The translations under genes and the position numbers were made by a program. Under the pieces are notes generated by a model, which was given only the letters and a program-made list of their open reading frames with translations, had not been told where the DNA came from and made no database searches. This document shows, piece after piece, positions 1-10,159 of a stretch of DNA of 64,000 nucleotides. Each line of letters starts with the position of its first letter. Within the stretch, counting starts at the first letter, position 1. The stretch is from assembly GCA_030248215.1 (NCBI GenBank), contig JASANG010000566.1, forward strand, positions 299,131 to 363,130, given 5' to 3'. Source of the DNA: Enoplolaimus lenunculus (lineage: Eukaryota; Nematoda; Enoplea; Enoplida; Thoracostomopsidae).

Positions 1-15
1 CTGTATACACAGACC

Positions 16-214
16 GGCCCATGTTACTTTAAGGGGCGTCCAAGTTTCTGGTTGTTCTGCAAGAGTGTAGGTTTAGGTTCTAGATTACATTTTTTTTTGC
101 TTAGGCTTAAGCTTAGACTTAGTCTTAGGAACTCATTTTTGCAACGTTTAGGCTTAGGCTTCGGCTAAGGAATACGCGCAATCTACTGTTACGCCCCTTA
201 AAGTAACGTTGGCC
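16..214 (+). mobile_element. Family A MITE, copy 1 (TTAGGC core, hAT-type)
   Basis: Family A begins GGCCCATGTTACTTTAAGG and ends with its inverse. Inside, a short arm around TTCTAGATTACA is followed by TTAGGC hexamers and a GAATACGC..CTACTGTTACGCC arm. This copy is flanked by CACAGACC and CACATGCC, a probable decayed 8-bp target duplication. There is no coding capacity, so it is a non-autonomous element. Confidence 0.85.
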
Positions 215-317
215 CACATGCCAATGATTAGTGCGTATGTTGGTCAATGAGATCGTAGTATTTTTATGAGGCTTCAAACGTGAAACTGGTAATAAATATT
301 TATCAATCCGGTGTTGT

Positions 318-712
318 CGGGCCCGTAACCAATGGGGGGATAGGGCGGCGCAGCCCCCCTGGAATAATTTTGCCCCCAAAGAATTTTTAAGGTTCATTAT
401 ATAGAACAGGGTCGGATCGTTTTTCGGAGGGACTATAATAGAGTTAGTTTAAGCTTTAGACTAATTTTTTTGTTTAGGCTTAGGCTTAGGCTTTAGGCTT
501 AGGCTTAGGCTTTGGACTAGGCTCATCCATACGCTGAGGCTTAGGCTTTAGGCTTAGGCTTAGGCTTAATAATAGGCTTATACTAATGTTCCGGCACTGT
601 TCTATACATGGGCCATTTTTAACTTTCCTTGCAACTCATTGATAACCGTTGAATGCCCCTTCTGGGGTAAATTTACAGCCTCCCCTAGCAACGTGAGGCG
701 ACTACAAGCCTG
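318..712. mobile_element. Family U hAT-type MITE, interrupted by a family C copy
   Basis: The ends are CGGGCCCGTAACC and a matching GCCTG end. The outer flanks GGTGTTGT and GGTGAGGT match at 6 of 8 positions. A family C element sits at 391-614, so family U inserted first. The sister copy at 53120-53294 is uninterrupted. Confidence 0.7.
391..614 (+). mobile_element. Family C MITE, copy 1 (TTAGGC core)
   Basis: Family C ends read GGCCCATGTATAGAACAGG or its inverse, with a TTAGGC hexamer core. This copy has a perfect 8-bp duplication, ATTTTTAA, at 383-390 and 615-622. The duplication proves insertion into the older family U element around it. Confidence 0.85.
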
Positions 713-1460
713 GGTGAGGTAGGAAAAATTAGACCTCCAGTATTAATGTTACCAGAAAAAATACCAGACCACATGAATTGTGTACGGAAAAATTAACCCT
801 TGGGCTGAAATAGAAACATTCTCAGACGGGGTCGGATTTTGTTATGAAATAACGCTCAATTATAAATCATGAGGGCTGATTTTTCTAGGTAAAAATAAGA
901 CCGTTGACTTGTAATTTTGGCGTTTAACAAACATTTAAACGGCATTTATAGATTAAACAGCGACGTTTAACTCAACGTCTCTACACCTTTCGATGTAAGC
1001 AATACAGTTACACTTGTATAATTTTACCCATTTGGTGCCGATTGAAGATATACGATAGAATGTGTTTGATCCGGTCTGCCATGTCTTTTGTAGTTGTAAC
1101 CAAGTTAAGTCGAAATTATACTTTGAGAATGACGTTTTCAAAAAATGACCCAACCTACAAAATGAATTCACACTCCCCCTCGGTTACATAACTGGCCAGG
1201 TTAAAGTTAAAGCATTCCCAGCGTGAAGTCAAATATTTCGTTGCGATCTATGAATAAAATATACTTAAGGTATGGACGGTAACTTGGGTGTATATGTGTG
1301 AAATAATGAGGTTGCGTGTCTTTAGTACACGTGAAATATGAGCTTTTTGGATTGGAACCACAGTCACGAACTGTAATATGGTTGTGTTGGTTTGAAATTC
1401 GACAACAACACACGTTGTGTAAATGGAATTCTGTGTCCGACTACGGGAGGCCATCAACCT
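713..1460. other. No gene seen
   Basis: AT-rich DNA. Only short random open frames are present, and I see no repeat boundary. Confidence 0.5.
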
Positions 1461-1463
1461 TCT

Positions 1464-1621
1464 GTTATTATTATTATTATTGTTATATTGTATTATAATT
1501 ATTATTGTTATTATTATTATTACAATTATTATTATTGTTAGAATCATTATTATTATTATTATTATAATTATTATAATTATTATTATTAGAATTATTATTA
1601 TTATTATTATTATTATTAGAA

Positions 1622-1657
<36 letters not shown>

Positions 1658-1700
1658 GAATTATTATTATTATTATTTTTATTATTGTTATTATTATTAA
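1464..1700. repeat. AAT/ATT microsatellite
   Basis: About 240 bp of ATT trinucleotides on the + strand with occasional GTT, AGA and ATC interruptions. Open frames here are poly-isoleucine or poly-asparagine artefacts. Confidence 0.95.
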
Positions 1701-1847
1701 TTTACCATTTCTAAGTAAGGTTGTTCAATGATTTTTTAGCATTTTTAGCAAGTTTTATCGTTAATAAAACTGGACGTTTTCAGAATCTGTCTAACCGCTA
1801 AGTTTTGCTTCAACTTCCATTTCAACAAATTTTGTCGATCTCCGCTT

Positions 1848-1969
1848 TTCATAAACGGAGTCAATTTCGACTGCGTCAGAGTTAAATTTTGACTAAGTTT
1901 GTGTAGGCGAAAAACAGGCTATTTCAGAGGCAGTTAATTTGACTCACCATTTTTTGCAGAGTACAACTA
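1848..1969. mobile_element. Family D MITE remnant
   Basis: A partial copy of family D (defined at 9998). It carries the GTCAGAGTTAAATTTTGACT arm and the CACCATTTTTTGCAG end. Its right half lies inside the direct duplication that leads into the ORF at 2202. Confidence 0.7.
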
Positions 1970-2220
1970 ATTCATTGACATTGTATTAAATTCTGTAGTA
2001 TTTAATATTCGCAACACTGAACTCGCTCTGCCATGACTTCAAGTGCAGAAGTTAAATTTTGACTCACTTTGTGTAGTCCAAAAAAGGCTATTTCGGAGAC
2101 AGTTAATTTGACTCACCATTTTTTGCAGAGTGGAACTAATTCATTGACATTGTATTAAATTCTGTAGTAGTTAATATTCGCAACACTGAGCTCGCTCTGA
2201 CATGACTTCAAGTGCAGACA
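1881..2220 (+). repeat. 169-170 bp direct duplication covering the ORF start
   Basis: Two tandem copies begin at 1881 and 2051. Each carries a family D right end, the same AT-rich spacer and the sequence CATGACTTCAAGTGCAGA. The candidate start codon, at 2202, is therefore also present at about 2033, but the first copy leads into the second repeat and not into the ORF. Confidence 0.85.
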
Positions 2221-3602
2221 ATTCTATTATCAGCAGCAGCTTAAAACGAAGCCGACACCGATACAGTCGGACGAGTACACTTGACGAAAACTCCGATACT
2301 CCGCACATTGCTTCGGAATCCCGTCGTGGAAACAGTTGCGATCAAGCCGGTACTGAGCGATTCAGCGATGAGTACGATAGTCTACAGCAAGCGACGCCTG
2401 TTACTCGAATATCGAGCCACATACGCAATCAAACAATGGACACAGCCGCTGATGGCAATCCAGCAAAATGTGCGAAACGTTTCACACTTGCATGCTCACA
2501 ATTATCGGATGTAAACAACTCGTTGCGTAACTTTAGAGTTACACAAATGTTACGCCGATTTTTGTGGGCAAACACAGCGTCCGGCTCTGAGCTTGCAGAG
2601 TTGAACGTTATCGCGTCAGACCAGTTGCTACTTCCAAGCTTGTCGCCTAACTTACGTGGGATTACTGGTCAACTTGACAACCGGTATAAATACTGCTATA
2701 TTGCCGAAAATGTCCTGCTACTATTGAGTTCAACACGGTTTCGACTCGATCAGTATTCGAGCAATGTGTTTCGGCGGGCGTTTTTGGTGCATTCGTTGTT
2801 TGAGTCGGAAAGTTGTGGTCAAATATCTCGGCTTCATCGAAAAATTCAACATCAAGCATTTTACGGACTTGGCATTGCGGTTTTGCGTGAAAATATGAGC
2901 GGTCGAAAGTTGATTCTAGCAACTTGGAACAGGTTACACATCAGCCCTCGTCTGACCGATGATATCGAGCTATCGCTGCTTGATATTACCTGTCGAGTAA
3001 TTACCAAAGTACAAACACGGACCGGAATGAATTATCCAGTTATCCTTGTCGGTGCCGTTGCGGATATTCACAAGTCCACAACGCAAGATCCATTACCAAG
3101 TATTCACACGACATCTGCAAACATTGCCTATCATAGTGTCACCTTCATGGAATTTTTAGACCGCCACAGTAGACGTTTTAGCGCTGCTCGCCATATCACT
3201 GTAAAAAATGAACGTAATATTGACGAAAAATTATTTCAAACAGGCCAATTTGGTTCAAAAACCACTCACGCGAGCTCAGGCACATTTCCAACAAGCTCAA
3301 CGTTACCGTTGAGTCATCGAAATTCGTGCGAGCCGCAAATTAAACGAGCAAACACGTCATTGTATGACGTCACTCTGTCGTGTCAACACATTTTCCCGTG
3401 TGCGCTCAAAAGTATGAGCCTTACTCAACGTTCAGCGTTTTATATTTTAGCAGCGAACGCAAACGAAAGCGAATCAGAAATCAATTCACTTCACTGTTCA
3501 CTTATACAAAGTCAAGCTGGACTTGAAGTTGACGATCAGAAGAGCCACGTTGGAAAGCTGTACTCGTTGTGTGTTGTACTTGACGCAATTGTGACGTTTT
3601 AA
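2202..3602 (+). CDS. Unrecognised 466-residue protein, single exon
   Basis: A 466-codon uninterrupted frame is exceptional here and has a far less AT-rich composition than its surroundings, so it is probably coding. I do not recognise the family. Residues 1-100 are rich in Ser, Thr, Arg and Asp and look disordered. Residues about 110-330 look folded, with hydrophobic helical stretches such as YIAENVLLLLSSTRF and a patch ISRLHRKIQHQAFYGLGIAV. The tail, about 340-466, is Ser/Thr-rich with several Cys, ending DAIVTF. There is no signal peptide or clear membrane span. The start at 2202 is the first Met in frame and lies just after the duplicated 170-bp block. A TTTTTTGCAG acceptor-like site at 2125-2140 could join a 5' UTR exon, and a downstream exon cannot be excluded. 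It could be a fast-evolving host gene or a retrocopy. The antisense frames are shadows. Confidence 0.6.
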   Translation: MTSSADNSIISSSLKRSRHRYSRTSTLDENSDTPHIASESRRGNSCDQAGTERFSDEYDSLQQATPVTRISSHIRNQTMDTAADGNPAKCAKRFTLACSQLSDVNNSLRNFRVTQMLRRFLWANTASGSELAELNVIASDQLLLPSLSPNLRGITGQLDNRYKYCYIAENVLLLLSSTRFRLDQYSSNVFRRAFLVHSLFESESCGQISRLHRKIQHQAFYGLGIAVLRENMSGRKLILATWNRLHISPRLTDDIELSLLDITCRVITKVQTRTGMNYPVILVGAVADIHKSTTQDPLPSIHTTSANIAYHSVTFMEFLDRHSRRFSAARHITVKNERNIDEKLFQTGQFGSKTTHASSGTFPTSSTLPLSHRNSCEPQIKRANTSLYDVTLSCQHIFPCALKSMSLTQRSAFYILAANANESESEINSLHCSLIQSQAGLEVDDQKSHVGKLYSLCVVLDAIVTF

Positions 3603-3616
3603 ACAGCCGATTACAA

Positions 3617-3721
3617 CATAGGGCCTCCTGTAGCCATCATAGGGCCTCCTGTAGCCATCATAGGGCCTCCTGTAGCCATCATAGGGCCTCCTGTAGCCAT
3701 CATAGGGCCTCCTGTAGCCAT
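3617..3721. repeat. 21-bp tandem repeat, five exact units
   Basis: The unit CATAGGGCCTCCTGTAGCCAT is repeated five times, starting 15 bp after the stop codon of the 466-codon ORF. Because 21 is divisible by 3, the antisense frame reads a GYRRPYD heptapeptide repeat. I regard that as incidental. The units are identical, so expansion is recent. Confidence 0.95.
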
Positions 3722-3739
3722 AGCGGGCGCCAGAAGACG

Positions 3740-4437
3740 CGAGCAATCTCAGCGGCCAATGTAAAGACCAGAGCAGCAGTTACTGTAGTATAACCATATT
3801 CCTCAAGCCTAAGCCTAAAGTAATCGTAAAGATGAAGACTAAAGCTGAAGATTACACTATTGTAGTGCTGCAGAAAAACGTTCCGATTCTGATGTTTACA
3901 CGGACCGTCTCATTGAGGAATTTTTTCATTCCACAAACGCATAAATCCATGCCTTCAAGCCTTACAAAGTCAACCATGTTTGGCACCGCTAAACTGGTTT
4001 GACCCCAAGCATGTTGACCTGGCTATCGACCTGATTTATGCAGTTAATTTTTTAAACCTTGGCACAGAAACGAAAATAGATTCGTTCGTAACACTGAAAA
4101 GACGTCGAGTTAAGCTTACAATTCAATGAAGCAAGAAGTTAGCTTACAATTGAATGAAGCTAGAAGTTTTGTTTGTCGTATTTGAAGAACGTTAAAAGAG
4201 ATATTGTTTTCGGTTATAACTCGGTCTTGGTTTCAGTTTGGTTTTTCAGAAGTAACTCTAAACATTGTATACATTAAAGCCAACAATTTAAATGTTTTTC
4301 AATTAATATAAACAATCGGTTAAATCTCTATAGCAGTATTGATAACTGGTCAATAGTTCATGTTCAACGAAGTCATCCAGTTTGTTCTAAGTACTCAAAA
4401 AACTTCTGACATCTTCGTTCTTTGAACAATATAAGTA
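3740..4437. other. No gene seen; TTAGGC-type MITE debris at start
   Basis: Around 3775-3880 the sequence resembles a decayed family B element (GCCTAAGCCTAAAG, then AGAAAAACGTTCCG). The rest is AT-rich, with a short duplication of a GAATGAAGC segment near 4125-4165. Confidence 0.5.
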
Positions 4438-4868
4438 CTGTAGTGACCCGAATAAGAGGGGAGTAGAGGGTCCCCACTTTGAGTTCCAATCAATAGAAGT
4501 CCGTATTCCTGATAACAGTCCGTAATCAGATAGAGTGCCTAAATCTAAATTAGAGTCCATAAATGTCAATTATGCATAATTGTAGTGCATAATGAATCCA
4601 GGACCAAATGAAGTTGAGTTCGAATCTTTAAGGCGTACTTAAGTTTTGCAAGTAATATACCAAAGTATTATATTGCATTATCGCTCAAGCTTTTGATGCA
4701 AGACAAACGTTTAATTCAACGGAAAGTTGCAATACCGGATATAAATCAGTAATGAAGGGGGGCGGAGCGTGGGTTATAAATAAATAGTTCGTAACCGAAT
4801 AACATGTGGGGTACCCTCTCGAGAGGTCAAATAAATATCAGTCCCCCCTCTTATTCGGGTCACTACAG
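4438..4868. mobile_element. Family E MITE, copy 1
   Basis: Family E has termini CTGTAGTGACCCGAATAAGA and the inverse TTATTCGGGTCACTACAG, about 430 bp apart. Internal phrases such as GACTCTAATTAGG and CGGACTCCTATTGATTGG recur in all copies. There is no ORF. The TA at the left flank fits a TA target, although the right flank here has changed. Confidence 0.85.
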
Positions 4869-5064
4869 TGAGCTGGCTTTTCGCAATGCGCAAATATTAG
4901 CAAATGCACAAAAATTTGCATACAAATTTTATTTCACAGAGCAATCACATTCATGTTCTAAGAAATTATTGTTAACAAAGTAATGCTGGAAACTTGCTCG
5001 AATACACATGCTGAGCATTGTTTGTAATTCAAACAAACTTCGTTGTTAATTTGAAGTTCTGTCT

Positions 5065-5338
5065 TTAACCCTTTAACTCATGGAGTATGCTATGAGTAAC
5101 TAAATGGAAGTAATATATCAGCAACATAGACACTGTGAGCAGTGTTTAACAATTCTAACATATATGTGCAGCGCAAAATGTCTACAAGACGTGAGAGCCC
5201 ACTCTCGCTCGAGCGTCAAGTTCCTATAGCTGAGTGGTCATCGTAAACTCCTCCCACCCGATAGACTGGGGATCAAATCTTACCTTGAAAGTGCGCATCT
5301 CATATGAAATTGTAAATATTCATGTGAAAAAGGGTTAA
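5065..5338 (+). mobile_element. Family F, copy 1: tRNA-like segment within TTAA/CCCTTT ends
   Basis: The element runs from TTAACCCTTT to AAGGGTTAA. Those are the target site and terminal triplet expected of piggyBac-like transposons. Inside is a tRNA-like promoter: TAGCTGAGTGG (A box) at about 5227 and a changed B box near 5270. It belongs to the subfamily with CTCAT..AGTATGCTATGAG at its left end. Confidence 0.75.
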
Positions 5339-5539
5339 TTAAAAATTTAAAGTTAATATCTTTAAAGGGTGATAATATAAACTTATGGAATAGTATAAAT
5401 CACAAAGAAAGTTATATTTTTGCTTGGCTGTAATGAAATTGTGATACCACGGTCTCGCCATGGTCCAAGCTAAGCAGGAAACTAAACAAACGGTAGTCTG
5501 TCGGTTATTTGTTAAAAATTGGTGATTTTCACTTTATAC

Positions 5540-5754
5540 AGCCCATGTAAAGATCAGGGGCGGAGTGTTTTTCTGTTGTACTAGAATAGAGTAAGTAAGC
5601 TTAACCTTAAGGCTAATTTTTTGCTTGGCTTAGGCTAGGCTTTAGGTTTAGGCTTAGGAATATGTTCTTTCTTACGCTTAGGCGTAGGCTAAGGCTTATA
5701 CTTTGGGTTAGGAATACGCGTATAATACTGTTCCGTTCCTATTCTTTACATTGG
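5540..5754 (+). mobile_element. Family B MITE, copy 1 (TTAGGC core)
   Basis: Family B ends read GGCCCATGTAAAGATCAGG or its inverse, CCTGTTCTTTACATTGGCC. The internal arm AAGCTTTAGACTAATTTTTT precedes a TTAGGC core. This copy is complete, but its flanks no longer match. Confidence 0.8.
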
Positions 5755-6287
5755 CCCATTAAACTGCAACTGCGTACATATCAGTTCACCTCCAACTGGC
5801 TGATTTGGTCAACCCCCTGACCTGTTTTTGGTATTTCGTATATTTGTTGTACCTTGAAAACAATTTGCACCAAAAACGGTTACCTTCTAGTGATAAACAT
5901 GACTGTTATAATATATATTAAAAAGGTTTCTTTAGCCTAAACAAATTTAGGTTCAAAACAGCCCCATAACCAGGAATTGCTAACAGGGTTTGATAGAACA
6001 TTTTTAGAGTAAAAGTAAAAATTTTCCTAAAGTAGAATCTTAGAAGATGGTGGTGTGCCTCATCATTCCTTTTTGACATATAGTGGCCTGATTAGAAAAA
6101 TCTAATGGTACTTGTACACTTCCCTTCGAACGCTCAGGTTTAACCGTAGAAAAAGGCTATGCCTAAAAGTCTAAAACGTTTGCCTAATCCTTTGTCTAAG
6201 CCTTAGCCTAAAAGGCAGCGTTCAAGAGGTAATATAAGCCAAGAGTGGATAATCGCTATTTAACAAAAATGTACAACTGGGCACATT
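5755..6287. other. No gene seen; short TTAGGC-like remnant
   Basis: A decayed stretch near 6140-6225 contains GCCTAAG/CCTTAGCC phrases, probably an old A/B/C-type core. The remainder is AT-rich without structure that I can name. Confidence 0.4.
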
Positions 6288-6806
6288 CTGTGTAGAAAAG
6301 AATGTACCCGGCACGCGTTGTGTTTTTGCCCTGACCCCGCTTTATTTAGAGGGGGTAAAACCGGTGCGAACCATGTGACTTTATGTATGCGGCGTTAAAC
6401 ATGCTCCCCATATAGTTTAATTTAACCCTTTCGCTCATAGAGTATACTATGAGCAACTAAATACAATAATGTACGAGCAATACACACACTGTAAACAGTG
6501 TTTAACATTTATAACATATGCGCAGTGCAAAATCTCCACAAGATGTGAGAGCCCCCTCGGGCTCGAGCGTCAAGCTCTTACAGCTCAGTGATCATCGTAA
6601 ACGCCTCCCATCCTCGAGACTGGGGTTTGAATCTCACCTTGAAATTGTATCTCATGTGAAATTGCAAATATTCATTTGAGAAAGGGTTAAAGTATTCATG
6701 TAATAGACACCCCCCTCTAAACAAGAGGGGTCGGCCGAAAACACAACACCCGGGTGTACGTTTTGTACCATGTGGGTCCCCAAGAGTTGCCCACTCTTGT
6801 CATGGT
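6288..6806. mobile_element. Family I MITE, copy 1, interrupted by family F
   Basis: Family I has long imperfect inverted arms: GTGTAGAAAAGAATGTACCC at one side and ..ACCATGTGGGTCCC..CACTCTTG at the other. Both arms contain TTTAGAGGGGG and the phrase (C)GCGTTGTGTTTTTG. The family F element at 6422-6690 lies between the arms, so it is younger. Confidence 0.75.
6422..6690 (+). mobile_element. Family F, copy 2
   Basis: Perfect TTAA duplication with CCCTTTCGCTCAT and GAGAAAGGG termini. The tRNA-like region CAGCTCAGTGATCATCG..GGGTTTGAATCTCACC is well preserved. The copy sits inside family I copy 1. Confidence 0.8.
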
Positions 6807-6925
6807 TCATTCTTGATGCTATATATTTCAAATTTTTTCATTACAATAATCGACCTGCACATTTATAAGCTGTTGTAATAGAGACAACTCAGTAATCCCA
6901 TGAGAATAATTATATACCATCATAG

Positions 6926-7128
6926 TTCCATGCATAGAACAGGGCCGGAACGTTTTCCGGAGGGGCTATAATGCAGTCAGTTTAAGCTTTAGACTATTTT
7001 TTTCTTTAGTCTTAGGCTTAGACTTTGGCTTAGGAATAGGCTCATTCATACGCTTAGGCTTAGGCTTAGGCTTAGGCTTAGGAATATTTGCTTATACTAC
7101 TGTTCCGGCCCTGTTCTATACATGGGCC
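6926..7128 (+). mobile_element. Family C MITE, copy 2
   Basis: The left end CCATGCATAGAACAGGGCC pairs with the right end CCTGTTCTATACATGGGCC. The core has a run of at least four TTAGGC units at about 7048-7083. Confidence 0.8.
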
Positions 7129-7342
7129 CTATCGTATAATACTGGTACCAATTTGTTGCTGTTTCGAGCCGGACAAAATAACCAGCAGTAATTGTTTGCT
7201 TGCACAACACGATGAAACACCTTCAATTTTGGTATTTTCACTATAAATTGCCAGTCAACATTGTTTGTTTCTGTTAGAAAACCAGAAAAAATAGCTTGTA
7301 TTGTTTTGATAATTTTCTTTAAATTTAAACTAAATGAAACTT

Positions 7343-7715
7343 TGGCTGGGTTTCTGAAATCCTACTTTAGTACCTGGTACTCAAGTTCGTGCTAAGCGAT
7401 TACGTAACCATTTTGTCGTTTTTAAAAGCGTACTTGAGTTAAGTAAATACTTAAGTCATTGACTAAGTCTGATAGATGACAAATTTACCGTTCAAGTTAT
7501 GCCAACATTGGTTTACCTGAAATTGTAGAGTCGTGGTATGTCATTAATATAAAGCAAAACTATTACTTTATTATAAATAACATGACAATGGGTCACATTT
7601 GGCTCTTACCGGTTTTGTTCGAAAAGTTAAGTATTTACTTAAGTCATTGACTTAAAGTAATTACATAAGCATAGCTTAGGAAAATACTTAAGTAAGATTT
7701 CAGAAAACCAGCCCA
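7343..7715. mobile_element. Family K MITE, copy 1
   Basis: Inverted ends GGCTGGGTTTCTGAAATCC and AAGATTTCAGAAAACCAGCCC, with subterminal TACTTAAGTA motifs repeated towards the middle. The second, truncated copy is at 55303-55505. Confidence 0.75.
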
Positions 7716-7796
7716 TGAATGATTTGAAAAGCATTGTTTTACATGGTTCATTCAAGCATGGGTTTTTTTATCGAAAGCAACAAATTTAGAAACCGA

Positions 7797-8205
7797 CTGT
7801 AGTGACCCGAATATGAGGGGGCACTGATATTTATTTCGCCTTTCCAGAGGGTACCCCCTTGTTGTCCGGTTATGGACTGTTATTTATTTATGTCCCACGC
7901 TTCGCCACCCTTCGTAACTGAAATGTATCCGGTACTGCAACTGTCCGTTGAATTAAACGTTTTTTATCTTGTTTCAATAGCTTGAGCGATAATGCAAGGT
8001 TATACTTGGGAATGTACTTTCAAAATTTAGGTACGCGGAGTCATTTATGCACTACAATTAGGAATAACTGACATTTATGGGCTCTAATTAAGGTTTAGGG
8101 ATTCTATCCGCTTACGTACTTTTATTAGAGGTACGCACTCCTATTGATTGAGACTCAAAATATGGACCTCCTATTTTATTACCCCTCTTATTCGGGTCAC
8201 TACAG
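7797..8205. mobile_element. Family E MITE, copy 2
   Basis: Complete copy in the opposite orientation to copy 1. Both 19-bp termini are intact. Confidence 0.85.
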
Positions 8206-8392
8206 TAAACACAAGCTTCAATTTGTGAAACATAATGCAGGATTGTATGTCTTTCATAAATATAAAACTTTAGTCCCAGTTTTGCTTTTTTTGACCGCGT
8301 AAGACGACGAACACTGAGTCTCATAAAGTTTGAGCAAAAAAACAACCTAAAAATATACATTTTGGTCAACAATTATTTTATTAGCTTCAATA

Positions 8393-8466
8393 CTGTAGTA
8401 ACCCGAATAAGAGGAGAAGGTGACGACTGATATTGCTTCGGCCTCATCAAAGCGTACCCCCTATAA
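8393..8466. mobile_element. Family E MITE, copy 3 (left end only)
   Basis: Only the first ~70 bp, CTGTAGTAACCCGAATAAGA to the CATCAAAGCG..CCCCCTA segment, is present. The rest is missing. Confidence 0.7.
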
Positions 8467-8782
8467 GTCTGAAAGTTGCGAACGCTGCCTACCCTCGGCA
8501 ATTGTTGACTTATGATCGAAGCATTTTCTAGTCTTTGCTCGTATACGAAATGACTGGGGAAGGTACGTCGGAAAGTCACCACCGAAAGTAACCAACACGG
8601 GGAATTTTAAGGAAAATCCTTCCACGGTGAAATTGTTTTCGTTCATAAACACAAAACTTCTGGTTTTTATGACTTATTATTACACTTTTTGCCGTAATCT
8701 CAATTCAATTTGAACATTTTGCTTTTGATGCCTTCGTAAGTAGAGCAGATAAAAGCTGAAAATACAATGTTAAAGATGGTAT

Positions 8783-8933
8783 GGCCAGTGTTACTTTTAG
8801 GGCCGTAACAGTAGATTAAGCGTATTTTTAAGCCTAAGCCTAAACCTAAGCAAAAAAATGTAGTCTAGAATGTAACGCCTACTCGCTTACAGACCCATCA
8901 GAAACTGGGACGGCGCTAAAAGTAACATGGGCC
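8783..8933 (-). mobile_element. Family A MITE, copy 7 (TTTTAGGGCCG subfamily)
   Basis: Flanks GATGGTAT and GATGGCAT match at 7 of 8 positions. The ends carry the variant TTACTTTTAGGGCCGTAACAG. The core is short (GCCTAA repeated about three times). Confidence 0.85.
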
Positions 8934-9404
8934 GATGGCATATATGACAATTGAGTTTTTAATAACTTAGATCCGCTTGCTGGGTATACAAGTTTTTCGT
9001 GGTTCGCAAAAAGTGACGGTTTCTAATCAATTTCGACATGCCTTTATTCTGTTAAAATCAAAATGTATCACATTGTTTACAAGATTAAAATTACACATGA
9101 AATTTTGTTCCGGGCAGCAGTAAATCTGTAAAGGATCCGAAGTTACTCAGTGGAATTCAAATTTCTCTTGAAATTCTGAAACATTCGTTTTGAAGTGGAG
9201 TTGTGAATTTAAACTTCTGCTCACAGCTGACAGTATCGAATGGACCCCAAAACCGTTGTACCCTACTATGGACCGGACCAGTTCGGCGGCACCAAGCTGA
9301 CCTTCAGGAAGTATAAACCCAAAAGTGTTATTAATCAATGAACTACTAGCGAACTATTACAATCTACACAGTTCCGATCTGTTTTATCAAGTATTTGTTG
9401 ATGA
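8934..9404. other. No gene seen
   Basis: AT-rich spacer with only short, unsupported open frames. Confidence 0.5.
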
Positions 9405-9610
9405 GGCTCATGTTACTTTAAGAGGCGTCCAGGTTTCTGGTGGGTCCATAAAAGAGTACGTTTAGATTCTAGATTACATTTTTTTGCTTAGGCTTAGGCT
9501 TAGGCTTAACAACACATTTTTGCAACGCTTAGTTTTAATAGGCTTAGGCTTAGGCTTAGGCTTGAAAATACGCTTAATCTACTGTTACGCCGCTTAAAGT
9601 CACATTGGCT
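9405..9610 (+). mobile_element. Family A MITE, copy 2
   Basis: Complete copy from GGCTCATGTTACTTTAAG to AGTCACATTGGCT. TTAGGC blocks at about 9488 and 9541 are separated by the spacer ACACATTTTTGCAACGC, which is seen in other copies. Confidence 0.85.
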
Positions 9611-9997
9611 ACGCAAATCGTTCCCGGTTTCGCTGAAAACGCGAATCATATTTATTGTGAAATTTTGCCGATTAAACCATGAAAAGTATTAGTAAACTTT
9701 AAAAAACATATCAGCCATTATCGGGTATTTACGCATCCGACCAAGTCGATCTAATACAATCGATCCTGAACAGAAATTGAACTGAACCACAACCCGCAGC
9801 ATTGAACGAACAGAAACGTTAAGGCATTTTAGACAGGTCTGGAGAACATTACTACTCAAAACGTAACATACGACAGGCCCTACAGCGTAGTCAGGTATGT
9901 GAAAATGAGGGTAAAGGTACATGCGCTCCCGTGATGCTTATAAAAAATATTTATTTCCTACACTAGGCACAAGGGAAATAATACATAAAGTACCTTA

Positions 9998-10159
9998 CAC
10001 TGCAAAAAACAATCTGAGTCAAATTCGACTTCCCCAGAGTCAAATTCGACTGTCTGAATTGCATATTTGTCTCTGGCGGAGTCGAATTCGACTCAGTTTC
10101 CGTAGTCCCATAGAGCCTATTTCGGAGAGAGTCAATTTGACTCACCATTTTTTGCAGTG
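9998..10159. mobile_element. Family D MITE, copy 2 (GAGTCAAATT type)
   Basis: Family D has ends CACTGCAAAAAATGGTGAGT and ACTCACCATTTTTTGCAGTG. The next bases are TCAAATTGACTCTCTCCG, and the inner arms repeat GAGTCAAATTCGACTC, so the element is a near-continuous palindrome. This copy has a shortened centre. Confidence 0.85.

Noticed and set aside
1248-1731. Open frames of poly-Ile or poly-Asn
   Set aside because: They are direct products of the ATT/AAT microsatellite on both strands.
3498-3746. Antisense GYRRPYD repeat protein
   Set aside because: It follows from a 21-bp tandem repeat with no supporting start context, splice site or homolog.
5227-5280. tRNA gene
   Set aside because: The A and B boxes are present, but the sequence recurs within a transposon at seven places and does not fold as a full tRNA by eye.
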